From: Thermobifida alba
GTDB taxonomy: Bacteria; Actinomycetota; Actinomycetes; Streptosporangiales; Streptosporangiaceae
Length of the DNA stretch: 64,000 nt
Assembly (NCBI RefSeq): GCF_023208015.1
Contig: NZ_CP051627.1
Location: 3,640,422-3,704,421, forward strand
Reading direction: 5' to 3'
Part shown: positions 17,912-26,889 of the stretch, piece after piece
Layout: every line of letters begins with the position of its first letter
How positions within the stretch are numbered: the stretch's first letter is position 1
Made by a program: the position numbers and the translations under genes
Notes under the pieces: generated by a model
Database searches by the model: none
The model's input: the letters and a program-made list of their open reading frames with translations, nothing else
Told to the model about the DNA's origin: nothing

Positions 17912-17927
17912 CACAACATGATGGTGT
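17912..17927. promoter_or_regulatory. candidate NrdR box 2
   Basis: CACAACATGATGGTGT is a near-perfect inverted repeat (ACA.CAT.ATG.TGT). Its centre is 33 nt from box 1, about three helical turns, the spacing NrdR normally requires. It matches the consensus less well than box 1. Confidence 0.4.
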
Positions 17928-18046
17928 GTCGGTTCTTGACTTTCATGATGTGAAATCCAGGTCCGCTGCCTTGCCCGGGTCCTCCCAGCACCGGGACGTC
18001 CGTTTCCTTCAAGACCCGGCACGCCCGCGCCGCCTAGGTTGGCGGC

Positions 18047-18445
18047 ATGACCGTCACGTTGAACTACATCGGCATCACCACCTCGGACATGGCGCGGTCG
18101 CTGGCGTTCTACCGGCGGCTGGGACTGCCCGTCCCCGCCGGGGCGGACACGCTGCCGCACGTCGAGGTGGACCTCGGCGGCGGTGTGCGGCTCGCCTGGG
18201 ACACCGACGAGGTGGTCCGCTCCTACGACCCGGACTGGCGGGGCGACGGGGCCGCCGGACGGGTCGGGCTGGCGTTCGCCTGCGGCAGCCCCGCCGAGGT
18301 GGACGCCGTCTACGCCGAACTGACCGGAGCCGGGTACCCGGGCCTGCTCGCTCCCTGGGATGCGGAGTGGGGGCAGCGCTACGCCGTGGTGCGCGACCCC
18401 GACGACAACTCCGTGGACCTGTACGCGCCCCTGGCCGGGGGCTGA
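18047..18445 (+). CDS. VOC superfamily (glyoxalase/bleomycin resistance fold) protein
   Basis: The 132-residue protein has two beta-alpha-beta-beta-beta modules. The first starts LNYIGITTSDMARSLAFYRRLG and the second closes with YAVVRDPDDNSVDLYAPL, the typical metal/dimer-forming ends. The first-module ligand position is not a His, so metal binding is uncertain. Members detoxify, isomerise or bind small molecules; the substrate cannot be told. Its stop is 1 nt from the stop of the convergent AraC-type regulator. It is divergent from nrdA. Confidence 0.85.
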   Translation: MTVTLNYIGITTSDMARSLAFYRRLGLPVPAGADTLPHVEVDLGGGVRLAWDTDEVVRSYDPDWRGDGAAGRVGLAFACGSPAEVDAVYAELTGAGYPGLLAPWDAEWGQRYAVVRDPDDNSVDLYAPLAGG

Positions 18446-18446
18446 G

Positions 18447-19157
18447 TCAGCCTCCGAGCAGCGCGCCCGGCGTCATCCCGGTCAGGGCGCGCACCTCCCG
18501 GGTGAGGTGGGCCTGGTCGGCGTAGCCGGTCCGGGCCGCCGTCTCGGCCAACGGCGTCCCGGCCCGGGCCAGGTCCAGGGCCCGGTTGAGGCGCAGCACG
18601 CGGTCGAGGGTCTTGGGGCCGTAGCCGAAGGCGGCCAGGCAGCGTCGGCGCAGCTGGCGTTCGCTGAGGCCGACCGCCGCGGCCATCTCGCGCACCCGCC
18701 TCCCCGGGGAGGCGGGTGCCTCCGTCCGCAGGCGGGCCAGCACCTCCGCGGCCACCGGGTCGACCGAGTCGCCGCGGAGCGGCAGTCCGGCGACACTCGC
18801 CTCCAGGGCCCGGGCCGGGTCGGCAGCGGCGGCCACCTGTTCGGTGATCCGCCGGACCAGGGGCTCGGGCCACAGCCGGTCCAACGGCACGCGCGTGTCG
18901 CGCAGTTCGGCGGCGGGGACCCCCAGCACCGCCGGCCCGCGGCCGGGAGCGAACCGGAGCCCGGCGTAGACGCCTCCCGGTGTGTCGCTCACCAGGTGGG
19001 CCGTGGTGTCGGGGCCGGCCGCGACCAGCCGGTCCCCCAGCCAGACGATGTCCATGCATCCGTCGGGCAGGATCCGGCGCTCCTCTGCGACGTGGTCGGG
19101 CGCCCGGTAGCGCCACAGCACCGCGCCCGCCACCGTCGACGGTCTCTCCTGGTCCAT
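18447..19157 (-). CDS. AraC-family transcriptional regulator
   Basis: The 236-residue protein has an N-terminal domain (1-110) with RILPDGCMDIVWLGDRLVAA, the DUF6597-type sensing domain common in AraC proteins. A double HTH follows at about 150-235, containing VREMAAAVGLSERQLRRR and ETAARTGYADQAHLTREVRA. The ligand is unknown. It is convergent with and abuts the VOC gene, so it may act on that gene or elsewhere. A GGGGTGGGA stretch precedes the ATG. Confidence 0.88.
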   Translation of the reverse strand: MDQERPSTVAGAVLWRYRAPDHVAEERRILPDGCMDIVWLGDRLVAAGPDTTAHLVSDTPGGVYAGLRFAPGRGPAVLGVPAAELRDTRVPLDRLWPEPLVRRITEQVAAAADPARALEASVAGLPLRGDSVDPVAAEVLARLRTEAPASPGRRVREMAAAVGLSERQLRRRCLAAFGYGPKTLDRVLRLNRALDLARAGTPLAETAARTGYADQAHLTREVRALTGMTPGALLGG

Positions 19158-19241
19158 GTCCCACCCCTTCCCGCCGGGGCGCCCGGTGACCGCCGGGCAG
19201 GAGCCGCCGCGGACCGCGGGCGGGGCGGCGCGGCCGCCGTC

Positions 19242-19796
19242 TCAGTCCTCCACGAGCTTGTCCAGGTGGTCCTCGGGCAGCCCCAGGTCGACGCGGATGC
19301 GGTAGCGGATGCGCAGCAGTTCCATCAGCAGGTCGTGCATGTACGGGGAGACGTCCTGGTGCTGGAAGCACTCCACGCCCCGGGTGGCCCAGGCGTGCGC
19401 GTTCTCCAGGTCGGAGTGGGCCATCAGGGTCTCGGTGACGTGGATGTAGGTGGGGAGGTTGCGGACTCCCACGGCCTTGAGCCGGTCCAGGTGGGCGTAG
19501 GCCTCGTCGACGCGGTCGAGTTCCAGGAGCGCTCCCGCCAGCAGGGCTCGGGCGTCGATGATGGTCTCTCCGCCGTCGTCGATCGCCCGCTGGTAGGCCC
19601 GCACCGCCCGTTCGGCCTCCTGGGCCATCTCCCACTGCTCTCCCGCGCGCACGAACAGTTCCGCCCGGCAGACCTCACTGTCGGCCGCCACCTGGTTGGC
19701 CAGGTTGATGAGTTGCTCGGCGACCGCGATATGGTCCCCGGACTGCACGGCTTGGAACTCCAACCGGTCGAGGTCGGCTGTCGTCACGCGGGTCAT
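19242..19796 (-). CDS. tetratricopeptide-like helical repeat protein
   Basis: The 184-residue, all-helical protein has repeated helix pairs with TPR-like spacing (AELFVRAGEQWEMAQEAERA, then ARALLAGALLELDRVDEAYA, then ENAHAWATRGVECF). There is no signal peptide or membrane segment, so a cytoplasmic scaffold role is likely. A GGAAGG site precedes the ATG. It lies 33 nt downstream of the NYN-domain gene on the same strand, so the two are probably one operon, and it may act as a protein partner for the nuclease (inference). Confidence 0.75.
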   Translation of the reverse strand: MTRVTTADLDRLEFQAVQSGDHIAVAEQLINLANQVAADSEVCRAELFVRAGEQWEMAQEAERAVRAYQRAIDDGGETIIDARALLAGALLELDRVDEAYAHLDRLKAVGVRNLPTYIHVTETLMAHSDLENAHAWATRGVECFQHQDVSPYMHDLLMELLRIRYRIRVDLGLPEDHLDKLVED

Positions 19797-19829
19797 CGCG
19801 GTCCTTCCTGCTGCTCGCGGCCCCGGTGG

Positions 19830-21371
19830 TCACGTGCGGGAACGCTCCAAAGCATCCCAGAAACCCTGGCGCAGCGCGTGCCTGACCTCGTCCCGTAACA
19901 GGAAGTCGACGGGCAGCGCGGATCCCTGGAGCAGACGGGCTTCCAGGTCGGAGGGCATGCGGGGCTTACGTGCCAGTACCGCCTCAAGCCACAGCACGGG
20001 GGCGTCCCGGGCGATCGACTCGGCGAAGTCGTTGCCCTCCTGGTGGGCGATGCCGACGGCCTCTTCGAGGGTGTGGCCTCCCTGCGGGGGGTGGCCGAGG
20101 CGTGGTGCGGGGCTGGGGTAGGCGTTGTGCGGTGCCTGGTTGTTCTGCGGACGGGGGCCAGCAGCGGTCTCGGGGCCCTGGTGGACCCGTTGAGTGCTCC
20201 GGTAGCGGGAGTCAGTTCCCGTACTGGCCCCAAAAGTAGGGTTTGCGCCGGTGTTACCCCCGTATCCCGGGTTCTCACCGGTGTTGCCCCCGAACCGTGG
20301 TTCGGGAGGGACCTCCCTGGCTGGTGGTGGGGCCTCCCGTTCGTAGGCGCCGCCCATCGCCGGGTCCCGGGGTTGGCCCTGGTGCTGGCCGGGCTGCCCC
20401 TGGCCGGGGGTCGGATACCCCTGGGGCGGCATGGCCGGGTGCGCGCCGGTCGGGGTGTTGCCGACCACGCCCGCCATGCCGGGGTGGGCTCCGGTGCCGT
20501 GCTGCGGCGGATAGCCCGCCTGGCCGAGGGAGGGCTGGCCGCCGGTGCGCGGTTCCATGGCGGCGGTGTTCTGCGCGGCGAGGTGGTCGCCGCGCTGCTG
20601 GGCGAGGCTCTGGCGCATCGCGCGCAGCTGTTCCATCGCGCTGCCCGTGGCGGCCGGCTGGGCGCCCGTCGCCGCGAACATGGCCTCCACGGCCGCCGCG
20701 GGCTCCACCCGGGAGGCCCCCGCGTGCGCGGTGGCGGGCTGGCGGGTCGTGGGGCCGGTGGTGGGACGCGACCGTCCGTTGGCCAGCGGACCGTTCTGCC
20801 CGGAGGGGATGGTGTCGTCGGCCGGGCCCGCCCCCGCCTCCAGCAGGTTGACGTGCGGGCGCAGGTGTCCCGCGCCGATCTCGATGAGGTCGTCGCACTC
20901 GCGGCGCAGCGCGCGCGAGATCGTCCAGTTCCCCTCGATCGAGATGTTCACCACGGTGACCCGGACCCCGAACTCCTGGGCCTCGGCGATGACCGGCGCC
21001 ATGTCCTCGTCGCCGCAGATGAGCACGGCGTCGCAGATGGCGCCGTTGCGAGCCAGCGGGACCAGGTCCTTTTGCACATAGTTCTCGACGCCTTCTCGCC
21101 GGCCGGGGCGGATGCGGGCGGCGCGGAACTTCACACCGGGCAGCTCCGCGATGCCCTCCTGCTCCTGGGAGCGGCGACCGTCGGTGACCGCTTCGTACCA
21201 GTAGCAGCGGAGCAGCGGGAGTCCCGTGCGGTCGCGGGCGACCTCGTTGAGGAGTTGCACGAGCGCCGCGTAGTCCCACGACACCGAGTCGCGGTCGCGT
21301 GTTCCATGCACCGCCATCGCGCCCTCGGCCAGGAGGTAGGCGGCGTCGACGAACAGCGCGCAGCGATCCAC
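19830..21371 (-). CDS. NYN/LabA-type (DUF88) nuclease-domain protein with disordered linker
   Basis: The 513-residue protein begins CALFVDAAYLLAEG, and DAVLICGDEDMAPVIAEA supplies the acidic cluster of the NYN PIN-like nuclease fold (about 1-170). A low-complexity Gly/Pro/Gln/Asn stretch (about 200-430) follows, with a short tandem repeat of the GGNTGxNPxYGG kind. A conserved-looking 70-residue helical domain closes the protein (EEAVGIAHQEGNDFAES). The GTG at 21371 has a GGAAGGGA site; the frame upstream of it does not look coding. Relatives act on RNA; a condensate-forming linker is inference. A TPR protein follows. Confidence 0.82.
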   Translation of the reverse strand: MDRCALFVDAAYLLAEGAMAVHGTRDRDSVSWDYAALVQLLNEVARDRTGLPLLRCYWYEAVTDGRRSQEQEGIAELPGVKFRAARIRPGRREGVENYVQKDLVPLARNGAICDAVLICGDEDMAPVIAEAQEFGVRVTVVNISIEGNWTISRALRRECDDLIEIGAGHLRPHVNLLEAGAGPADDTIPSGQNGPLANGRSRPTTGPTTRQPATAHAGASRVEPAAAVEAMFAATGAQPAATGSAMEQLRAMRQSLAQQRGDHLAAQNTAAMEPRTGGQPSLGQAGYPPQHGTGAHPGMAGVVGNTPTGAHPAMPPQGYPTPGQGQPGQHQGQPRDPAMGGAYEREAPPPAREVPPEPRFGGNTGENPGYGGNTGANPTFGASTGTDSRYRSTQRVHQGPETAAGPRPQNNQAPHNAYPSPAPRLGHPPQGGHTLEEAVGIAHQEGNDFAESIARDAPVLWLEAVLARKPRMPSDLEARLLQGSALPVDFLLRDEVRHALRQGFWDALERSRT

Positions 21372-21515
21372 GTGACACCGTCCCTTCCTTGGTTCTGGTG
21401 GCCTCGGACGCACGAGCGCGGCCGAGCTGGTCCAACAGTCGGTTTCGGCCGGACTGGGGCCAGGCCACAGCCTAGCCAAGTCTGTGTGCTCTGTGGGGCG
21501 ACTCCGCTGCGGAGG

Positions 21516-22109
21516 TCATCCGCCCTCCGGCAGCAGTTCCGTGACCAGCTCCGCCAGTGCGTCTGCGAGCGGGGCTCCGGCCGTGCGGTGGACCGGCCAG
21601 GAGCGCAGCGCCGCCAGGTGTGCGGGGCGGGCGTAGTCCTCCCCGGTGCGCAGGTACCCGCAGGGCGCGTCCGGCCAGTCCGCGGTCATCGGCAACGGTT
21701 CGGTGAAGAACTCGGGCGGCCGCACCGGCGGATCGAGGTGCTGCTGGGCAGCGGCGAGCTCGGCCCGGGTGGGGGTGCCGGGCTGCGGGAGGAGCGCGTC
21801 GACCAGGACGTATCCGGCGACCGTGCGGTGGGCGGCGCGCTGGGCGGCGGCGACCGCGGGCACCAGTGGTCCGGCCGCTCCGGAGGCCACGAGCAGCAGC
21901 GGGTGCCGCGGGGCGGCGGCCGCGACCTGCAGGGCGCAGCGCGCCACGTAGCGGGAGGCGAAGGGCGGCCGGTCGTCGTCGGTGACCTCGACGACGACGG
22001 TCTCGACGCCCCGGTCGGCGAGGTCGTCCGGCAGGCTCCCCCAGTCGGCGGCCGTGCCCAGCGGACTGTGCAGCAGCACCGGGCAGAGCCGCCCGAGCGG
22101 CCCGGTCAC
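21516..22109 (-). CDS. alpha/beta-hydrolase-like protein
   Basis: This is an about 197-residue protein with the pattern of a small alpha/beta hydrolase (VLLHSPLGTAADWGSLPDDL, then LLLVASGAAGPLVPAVAAA at the nucleophile-elbow position, then VLVDALLPQPG). The expected G-x-S-x-G is not standard (ASGAAG), so it may not be catalytic. The GTG start overlaps the CutA stop by 4 nt; the open frame continues upstream but only as an alternate frame of cutA. Function unknown. Confidence 0.7.
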   Translation of the reverse strand: MTGPLGRLCPVLLHSPLGTAADWGSLPDDLADRGVETVVVEVTDDDRPPFASRYVARCALQVAAAAPRHPLLLVASGAAGPLVPAVAAAQRAAHRTVAGYVLVDALLPQPGTPTRAELAAAQQHLDPPVRPPEFFTEPLPMTADWPDAPCGYLRTGEDYARPAHLAALRSWPVHRTAGAPLADALAELVTELLPEGG

Positions 22110-22450
22110 GGCCGGGGCCGGGTGGACTCGGTGACCCAGGCGAGGTACTCGGGGTTGCCGCCCTCGACGGGGACGGCGACGATCTCGGGGACCTCGTAGG
22201 AGTGCCGGTCGACCAGGAGCGCGGTCAGTTCGGCCAGCCGGTCGTCGGCGGTCTTGAACACGATCCGCCACTCCTCGTCGGCGTGGATGCTGCCCTCCCA
22301 CCGGTAGACGCTGGTGATGGGGCCGCTGATCTGGGCGCAGGCGGCCAGGCGGGCGTCCACCGCCGCGTCGGCCAGTGCCCGGGCCTCCTCGCTGCTGCCC
22401 GCGGTGACCTCGACCCGCACGTGACCGACGCCGCTCTCGATGTGCGTCAA
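22106..22450 (-). CDS. cutA: CutA1-type divalent cation tolerance protein
   Basis: The 114-residue CutA homologue has EARALADAAVDARLAACAQI, SVYRWEGSIHADEEWRIVFKT and HSYEVPEIVAVPVEGGNPEYLAWV, the three conserved blocks of this trimeric ferredoxin-like protein. The family binds copper in vitro and affects metal tolerance in E. coli; its precise role is unsettled. A TTG start at 22450 after GGGAG gives the normal family length. It is coupled to the hydrolase-like gene and divergent from pyrE. Confidence 0.88.
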   Translation of the reverse strand: MTHIESGVGHVRVEVTAGSSEEARALADAAVDARLAACAQISGPITSVYRWEGSIHADEEWRIVFKTADDRLAELTALLVDRHSYEVPEIVAVPVEGGNPEYLAWVTESTRPRP

Positions 22451-22503
22451 AGCGCGCTCCCTCGACTGCCCGACGGTGTCCGGCACGCTCTAGGCTCGCA
22501 GCC

Positions 22504-23037
22504 ATGAGCGACCGTGACGATCTTCTGCGACAGATCAACGATAAGGCCGTCGTGCACGGCAGGGTGATCCTGTCCTCGGGTGCCGAGGCCGACTACTACG
22601 TGGACCTGCGCCGGGTCACCCTGGACGGGCAGAGCGCGCCGCTGGTGGGGCGGGTGATGCTGGAGGCGACCGCCGACCTGGACTACGAGGCGGTGGGCGG
22701 GTTGACGCTGGGCGCGGACCCGGTGGCCACGGCCATGCTGCACGCGGCGGCGGCGCGGGGGCGGCGCCTGGACGCGTTCGTGGTGCGCAAGGAGGGCAAG
22801 GCACACGGGTTGCAGCGCCGTATCGAGGGGCCCGACGTCCGCGGTCGCCGGGTGCTCGCGGTGGAGGACACCTCGACCACCGGGGGGTCGGTGTTGACGG
22901 CCGTGACCGCGTTGCGTGAGGCGGGTGCCGAGGTGGTCGGCGTGGCCGTGATCGTGGATCGGGGGGCGCGGGACCGGATCGTCGGCGAGGGGCTGCCCTA
23001 CCGGGCCGCCTACACGCTGGACGACCTGGACGTCTGA
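22504..23037 (+). CDS. pyrE: orotate phosphoribosyltransferase
   Basis: The 177-residue enzyme joins orotate and PRPP to give OMP in pyrimidine synthesis. Features: LSSGAEADYYVDLRR at the orotate site, FVVRKEGKAHG (flexible-loop Lys/His), and VLAVEDTSTTGGSVLTAVTA, the PRPP-binding motif with its acidic pair. Length matches the family. It stands alone here, apart from other pyr genes, as usual in actinomycetes. ATG start. Confidence 0.95.
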   Translation: MSDRDDLLRQINDKAVVHGRVILSSGAEADYYVDLRRVTLDGQSAPLVGRVMLEATADLDYEAVGGLTLGADPVATAMLHAAAARGRRLDAFVVRKEGKAHGLQRRIEGPDVRGRRVLAVEDTSTTGGSVLTAVTALREAGAEVVGVAVIVDRGARDRIVGEGLPYRAAYTLDDLDV

Positions 23038-23066
23038 CCGTCCGTCGGGCCCTGCCGGGGCAGGGC

Positions 23067-23495
23067 CTAGTCGGCCTCGGCCGTGAAGGTGTAGCCGGGC
23101 TCCTCTCCGCTGACGTCCTTCGGTTCACCGTTGACGTGCACCTCGACCGCTGAGGGGGTGCCCAGGGTCACGTCCATGCGGGGCTTGTCGTAGGAGACGT
23201 ACTCGCCCCGGGTCATGGTCGTGTCGATGAGCACCTCGCCTCCGGGTACTCGTACGAGGACGTCGCTGGATTCCCCCACCACCCGGATGTGCAGCACTTT
23301 CTGCTCCTCGGCGGCGGGCTGCGAGGGCTCGGCGAGGGAGCCGGACTCGCTGGGCACCAAGACGTCGCTGTTGCCGGGAAGAGAGCGGTAGAAGAAGTAT
23401 CCGCCCAATACAATGAGGATGACCAGCAGCGCGATCGCTCCGGCGATCGCGAGTGCCTGGCCGATGCCTCTCGGGTCATTGCGGTGTCGTCCCAC
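23067..23495 (-). CDS. membrane-anchored protein with RodZ-like (DUF4115) extracytoplasmic domain
   Basis: The protein has about 142 residues. A short basic N-terminus (GRHRNDPRG) precedes one membrane helix (about 15-38). The outer part has KVLHIRVVGESSDVLVRVP, then EYVSYDKPRMDVTLGTPSAVEVHVNG, the strand pattern of the DUF4115 domain found at the end of RodZ. It lacks the RodZ cytoplasmic HTH, so it is not RodZ itself. The start is uncertain: GTG at 23495 is taken because upstream residues look non-coding, though a TTG at 23528 is open. It is convergent with pyrE. Function unknown. Confidence 0.65.
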   Translation of the reverse strand: MGRHRNDPRGIGQALAIAGAIALLVILIVLGGYFFYRSLPGNSDVLVPSESGSLAEPSQPAAEEQKVLHIRVVGESSDVLVRVPGGEVLIDTTMTRGEYVSYDKPRMDVTLGTPSAVEVHVNGEPKDVSGEEPGYTFTAEAD

Positions 23496-23646
23496 GCTGC
23501 TGAATGTAGCGCGAATCACCCATAACAATCGACAGGGGCATGAGCTTCTTCTTTTCCGCCCGTCGGCGCGGGGCCCGCTCCCGCCGCGTCCGCCACTCCC
23601 CGTGTCCGTCCGGGCCGCTGTTGCGCACGGGAGGCGTTCACGGCAT

Positions 23647-23662
23647 TGTGGTCTAGACCTTT
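23647..23662. promoter_or_regulatory. candidate DasR (dre) operator upstream of fba
   Basis: TGTGGTCTAGACCTTT matches the dre consensus AGTGGTCTAGACCACT at 13 of 16 positions, with a perfect GGTCTAGACC core. It lies about 130 nt upstream of the aldolase ATG. DasR is the GlcNAc-6P-responsive GntR repressor of actinomycetes. The match is seen; binding is inferred. Confidence 0.45.
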
Positions 23663-23790
23663 CGTGACGGACACGCCCTCCAGAGCGCCGGGCGGGTGAC
23701 CGCCGGAAACCCGTCGTGGAAAAATCGAGGTGACGGAACCATCCGAAACCGCTCCGTCACCACTCCAGGCCAATCAGGGGAGTCAACACC

Positions 23791-24813
<1,023 letters not shown>

Positions 24814-24836
24814 CCGGCGCGGAGTACTCCGCGGCA

Positions 24837-24870
24837 CGGGGCCCCCGGACCACGGCTTCCGGGGGCCCCG
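24837..24870 (+). terminator. fbaA terminator
   Basis: Perfect 13-bp stem (24837-24849 with 24858-24870) with an 8-nt loop, 23 nt after the stop. There is no U tract. Confidence 0.8.
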
Positions 24871-24913
24871 TCGGTGTCGGCTCTCCCGGGCGCCCCCTGG
24901 CAGGATGGGGGGC

Positions 24914-25330
24914 ATGGAGCTGAAGCAGAACCTGCTGGGCGGTCCGCCGCCCACCGAGCTGCCCGACCTGCCGGAGGCGCGCGAGGCCCTGGCCGCGGGG
25001 ACCGATCCGGCCGAGGTCGCGGCGCGCTTCCCCGAGTACTCGGCGGCCTGGGCCGCGCTCGCCGAACGCGCCTACGAGGCGGGTGAGGACATCGCCGCCT
25101 ACGCCTACGCGCGCACCGGCTACCACCGGGGCCTGGACCAGTTGCGCCGCAACGGGTGGAAGGGGCACGGCCCGATCCCGTGGGAGCACGAGCCCAACCG
25201 CGGCTTCCTGCGTTCGCTGTACTACCTCGGCAAGGCCGCCGAGGCGATCGAGGAGACCGAGGAGGCGCAGCGGTGCGCCGCCTTCCTGCGGGACAGCAGC
25301 GAGACCGCGGCCCGGGAACTCCAGGGCTGA
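24914..25330 (+). CDS. DUF3151 family protein
   Basis: The protein has about 138 residues. LPEAREALAAGTDPAEVAARFPEYSAAWA (read in two halves) and the run ending HEPNRGFLRSLYYLGKAAEAI are the conserved blocks of DUF3151, an actinobacteria-specific family typically found, as here, between fba and purA. No function is known. There is no signal or membrane segment and the second half is helical. The ATG at 24914 follows a GGGGGG stretch; an ATG nine bases earlier is also possible. Confidence 0.88.
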   Translation: MELKQNLLGGPPPTELPDLPEAREALAAGTDPAEVAARFPEYSAAWAALAERAYEAGEDIAAYAYARTGYHRGLDQLRRNGWKGHGPIPWEHEPNRGFLRSLYYLGKAAEAIEETEEAQRCAAFLRDSSETAARELQG

Positions 25331-25414
25331 CCGCGGAGCCGCAGGTCCGCCGGACGCGGTCCCCGCTTCGGCCTCTGAGCGGGACTTACCGGTCGTGTAA
25401 CCTCTATGTGCAAG

Positions 25415-25443
25415 AGCCCCTGCCGCTTCTTGCGCCAGGGGCT
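25415..25443 (+). terminator. hairpin between DUF3151 gene and purA
   Basis: 8-bp stem (25415-25422 with 25436-25443), 57 nt before purA. It could be a terminator for the upstream gene or a leader attenuator for purA; the rest of the 170-nt gap shows nothing clear. Confidence 0.45.
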
Positions 25444-25499
25444 TCGGCACGTCCGGGGCAGGTCTCGGTCCGATTCGAGGAATGAAGAGGTAGACGGCG

Positions 25500-26783
25500 A
25501 TGCCGGCGATCACGCTCGTTGGGGCCCAGTGGGGTGACGAGGGGAAGGGGAAGGCGACCGACCTTGTCGGTGACCGCGTCGACTACGTGGTCCGTTACCA
25601 GGGCGGCAACAACGCCGGCCACACCGTGGTCATCGGCGACCAGAAATACGCCCTGCACCTGCTGCCGTCGGGCATCCTCTCCCCCGGCGTCGTCCCGGTG
25701 ATCGCCAACGGCGTCGTCATCGACCCGGCGGTGCTGTTCGAGGAGCTCGACGGGCTGATCGCGCGCGGCGTCGACGTCTCGCGCCTGCTCATCTCGGCCA
25801 ACGCGCACCTGATCATGCCCTACCACCGGGCGCTGGACAAGGTCAGCGAGCGCTTCCTGGGCAAGGGCCGCATCGGTACCACCGGCCGCGGCATCGGCCC
25901 GACCTACGCCGACAAGACCTCCCGGGCGGGCGTGCGCGTGCAGGACATGTTCGACGCCAAGATCCTGCGCAAGAAGCTGGAGCTGGCGCTCAACGACAAG
26001 AACCAGATCCTCACCAAGGTGTACAACCGCCGCGGCCTGGACGTGGAGCGCATCCTCGACGAGTACCTGGGCTACGCCGAGAAGATCCGCCCCTACGTCG
26101 CCGACACCGCGCTGGTGCTGAACCGGGCGCTGGACGAGGGCAAGACCGTGTTCCTGGAGGGGTCGCAGGGCACCCTGCTGGACATCGACCACGGCACCTA
26201 CCCGTTCGTCACCTCCTCCTCCCCCACCGCGGGCGGCGCGTGCGCGGGCTCCGGTATCGGCCCCACCCGCATCACCAAGGTCATCGGCATCCTGAAGTCC
26301 TACACCACCCGCGTCGGCTCGGGGCCGTTCCCCACCGAGCTGGAGGACGAGTGGGGCGAGTGGCTGCGCACCCAGGGCCACGAGTACGGCGTCACCACGG
26401 GACGCAACCGCCGCTGCGGCTGGTTCGACGCGCCGATCGCCCGCTACGCCGCCCGGATCAACGGCATCACCGACTTCTTCCTCACCAAGCTGGACGTGCT
26501 GTCGGGGCTGGAGCGCATCCCGGTGTGCGTGGCCTACGACATCGACGGCGTGCGGCACGACGAGCTGCCCATGACGCAGACGGAGTTCCACCACGCCAAG
26601 CCGGTCTACGAGTACCTGGACGGCTGGGACGAGGACATCACCGGCGCGCGGTCCTTCGACGAGCTGCCGAAGAACGCGCAGGCGTACGTGCGGGCGCTGG
26701 AGGAGATGTCGGGGGCGCCGATCTCGGCCATCGGGGTCGGGCCGGGCCGCGACCAGACCCTGGAGCTGCGTCCCCTCGTGTAG
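25500..26783 (+). CDS. purA: adenylosuccinate synthetase
   Basis: This 427-residue enzyme makes adenylosuccinate from IMP, aspartate and [14 protein letters not shown] at residues 11-21 is the P-loop region with catalytic Asp, followed by GGNNAGHTV (catalytic His), [14 protein letters not shown] (IMP binding), [16 protein letters not shown], and [13 protein letters not shown] (Asp site). Length and motifs are standard. The gene has its own ATG and lies in a run of purine genes (purA, purD, purB, purC), each separated by 75-120 nt gaps. Confidence 0.97.
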   Translation: MPAITLVGAQWGDEGKGKATDLVGDRVDYVVRYQGGNNAGHTVVIGDQKYALHLLPSGILSPGVVPVIANGVVIDPAVLFEELDGLIARGVDVSRLLISANAHLIMPYHRALDKVSERFLGKGRIGTTGRGIGPTYADKTSRAGVRVQDMFDAKILRKKLELALNDKNQILTKVYNRRGLDVERILDEYLGYAEKIRPYVADTALVLNRALDEGKTVFLEGSQGTLLDIDHGTYPFVTSSSPTAGGACAGSGIGPTRITKVIGILKSYTTRVGSGPFPTELEDEWGEWLRTQGHEYGVTTGRNRRCGWFDAPIARYAARINGITDFFLTKLDVLSGLERIPVCVAYDIDGVRHDELPMTQTEFHHAKPVYEYLDGWDEDITGARSFDELPKNAQAYVRALEEMSGAPISAIGVGPGRDQTLELRPLV

Positions 26784-26889
26784 CCGTCGTCCCGCGGGGC
26801 GCCACCCCGCTCCGCGGACCGGCGCGGCGCCCCCGAAACGCCGCGCTGCTTTCCCCTTTCCCCCATCGAAACCAATAGGGTCCATTGCT

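Larger units (their letters stand above)
17555..18046 (-). promoter_or_regulatory. nrdAB leader and promoter region (no gene)
   Basis: This 490-nt gap between nrdA and the VOC gene serves both. On the nrdA side it gives a leader of about 320 nt with a clear inverted repeat (GGCGTGCG and CGCACGCC arms, about 17605-17632), and a TTGAAT hexamer (complement 17903-17908) could be a -35 box. I looked for a cobalamin riboswitch, known for nrdAB in Streptomyces, and found no B12 box. No coding sequence is convincing. Confidence 0.5.

Noticed and set aside
13424-17953. 1509-codon plus-strand frame over nrdAB
   Set aside because: Shadow of nrdA and nrdB, which have all their motifs.
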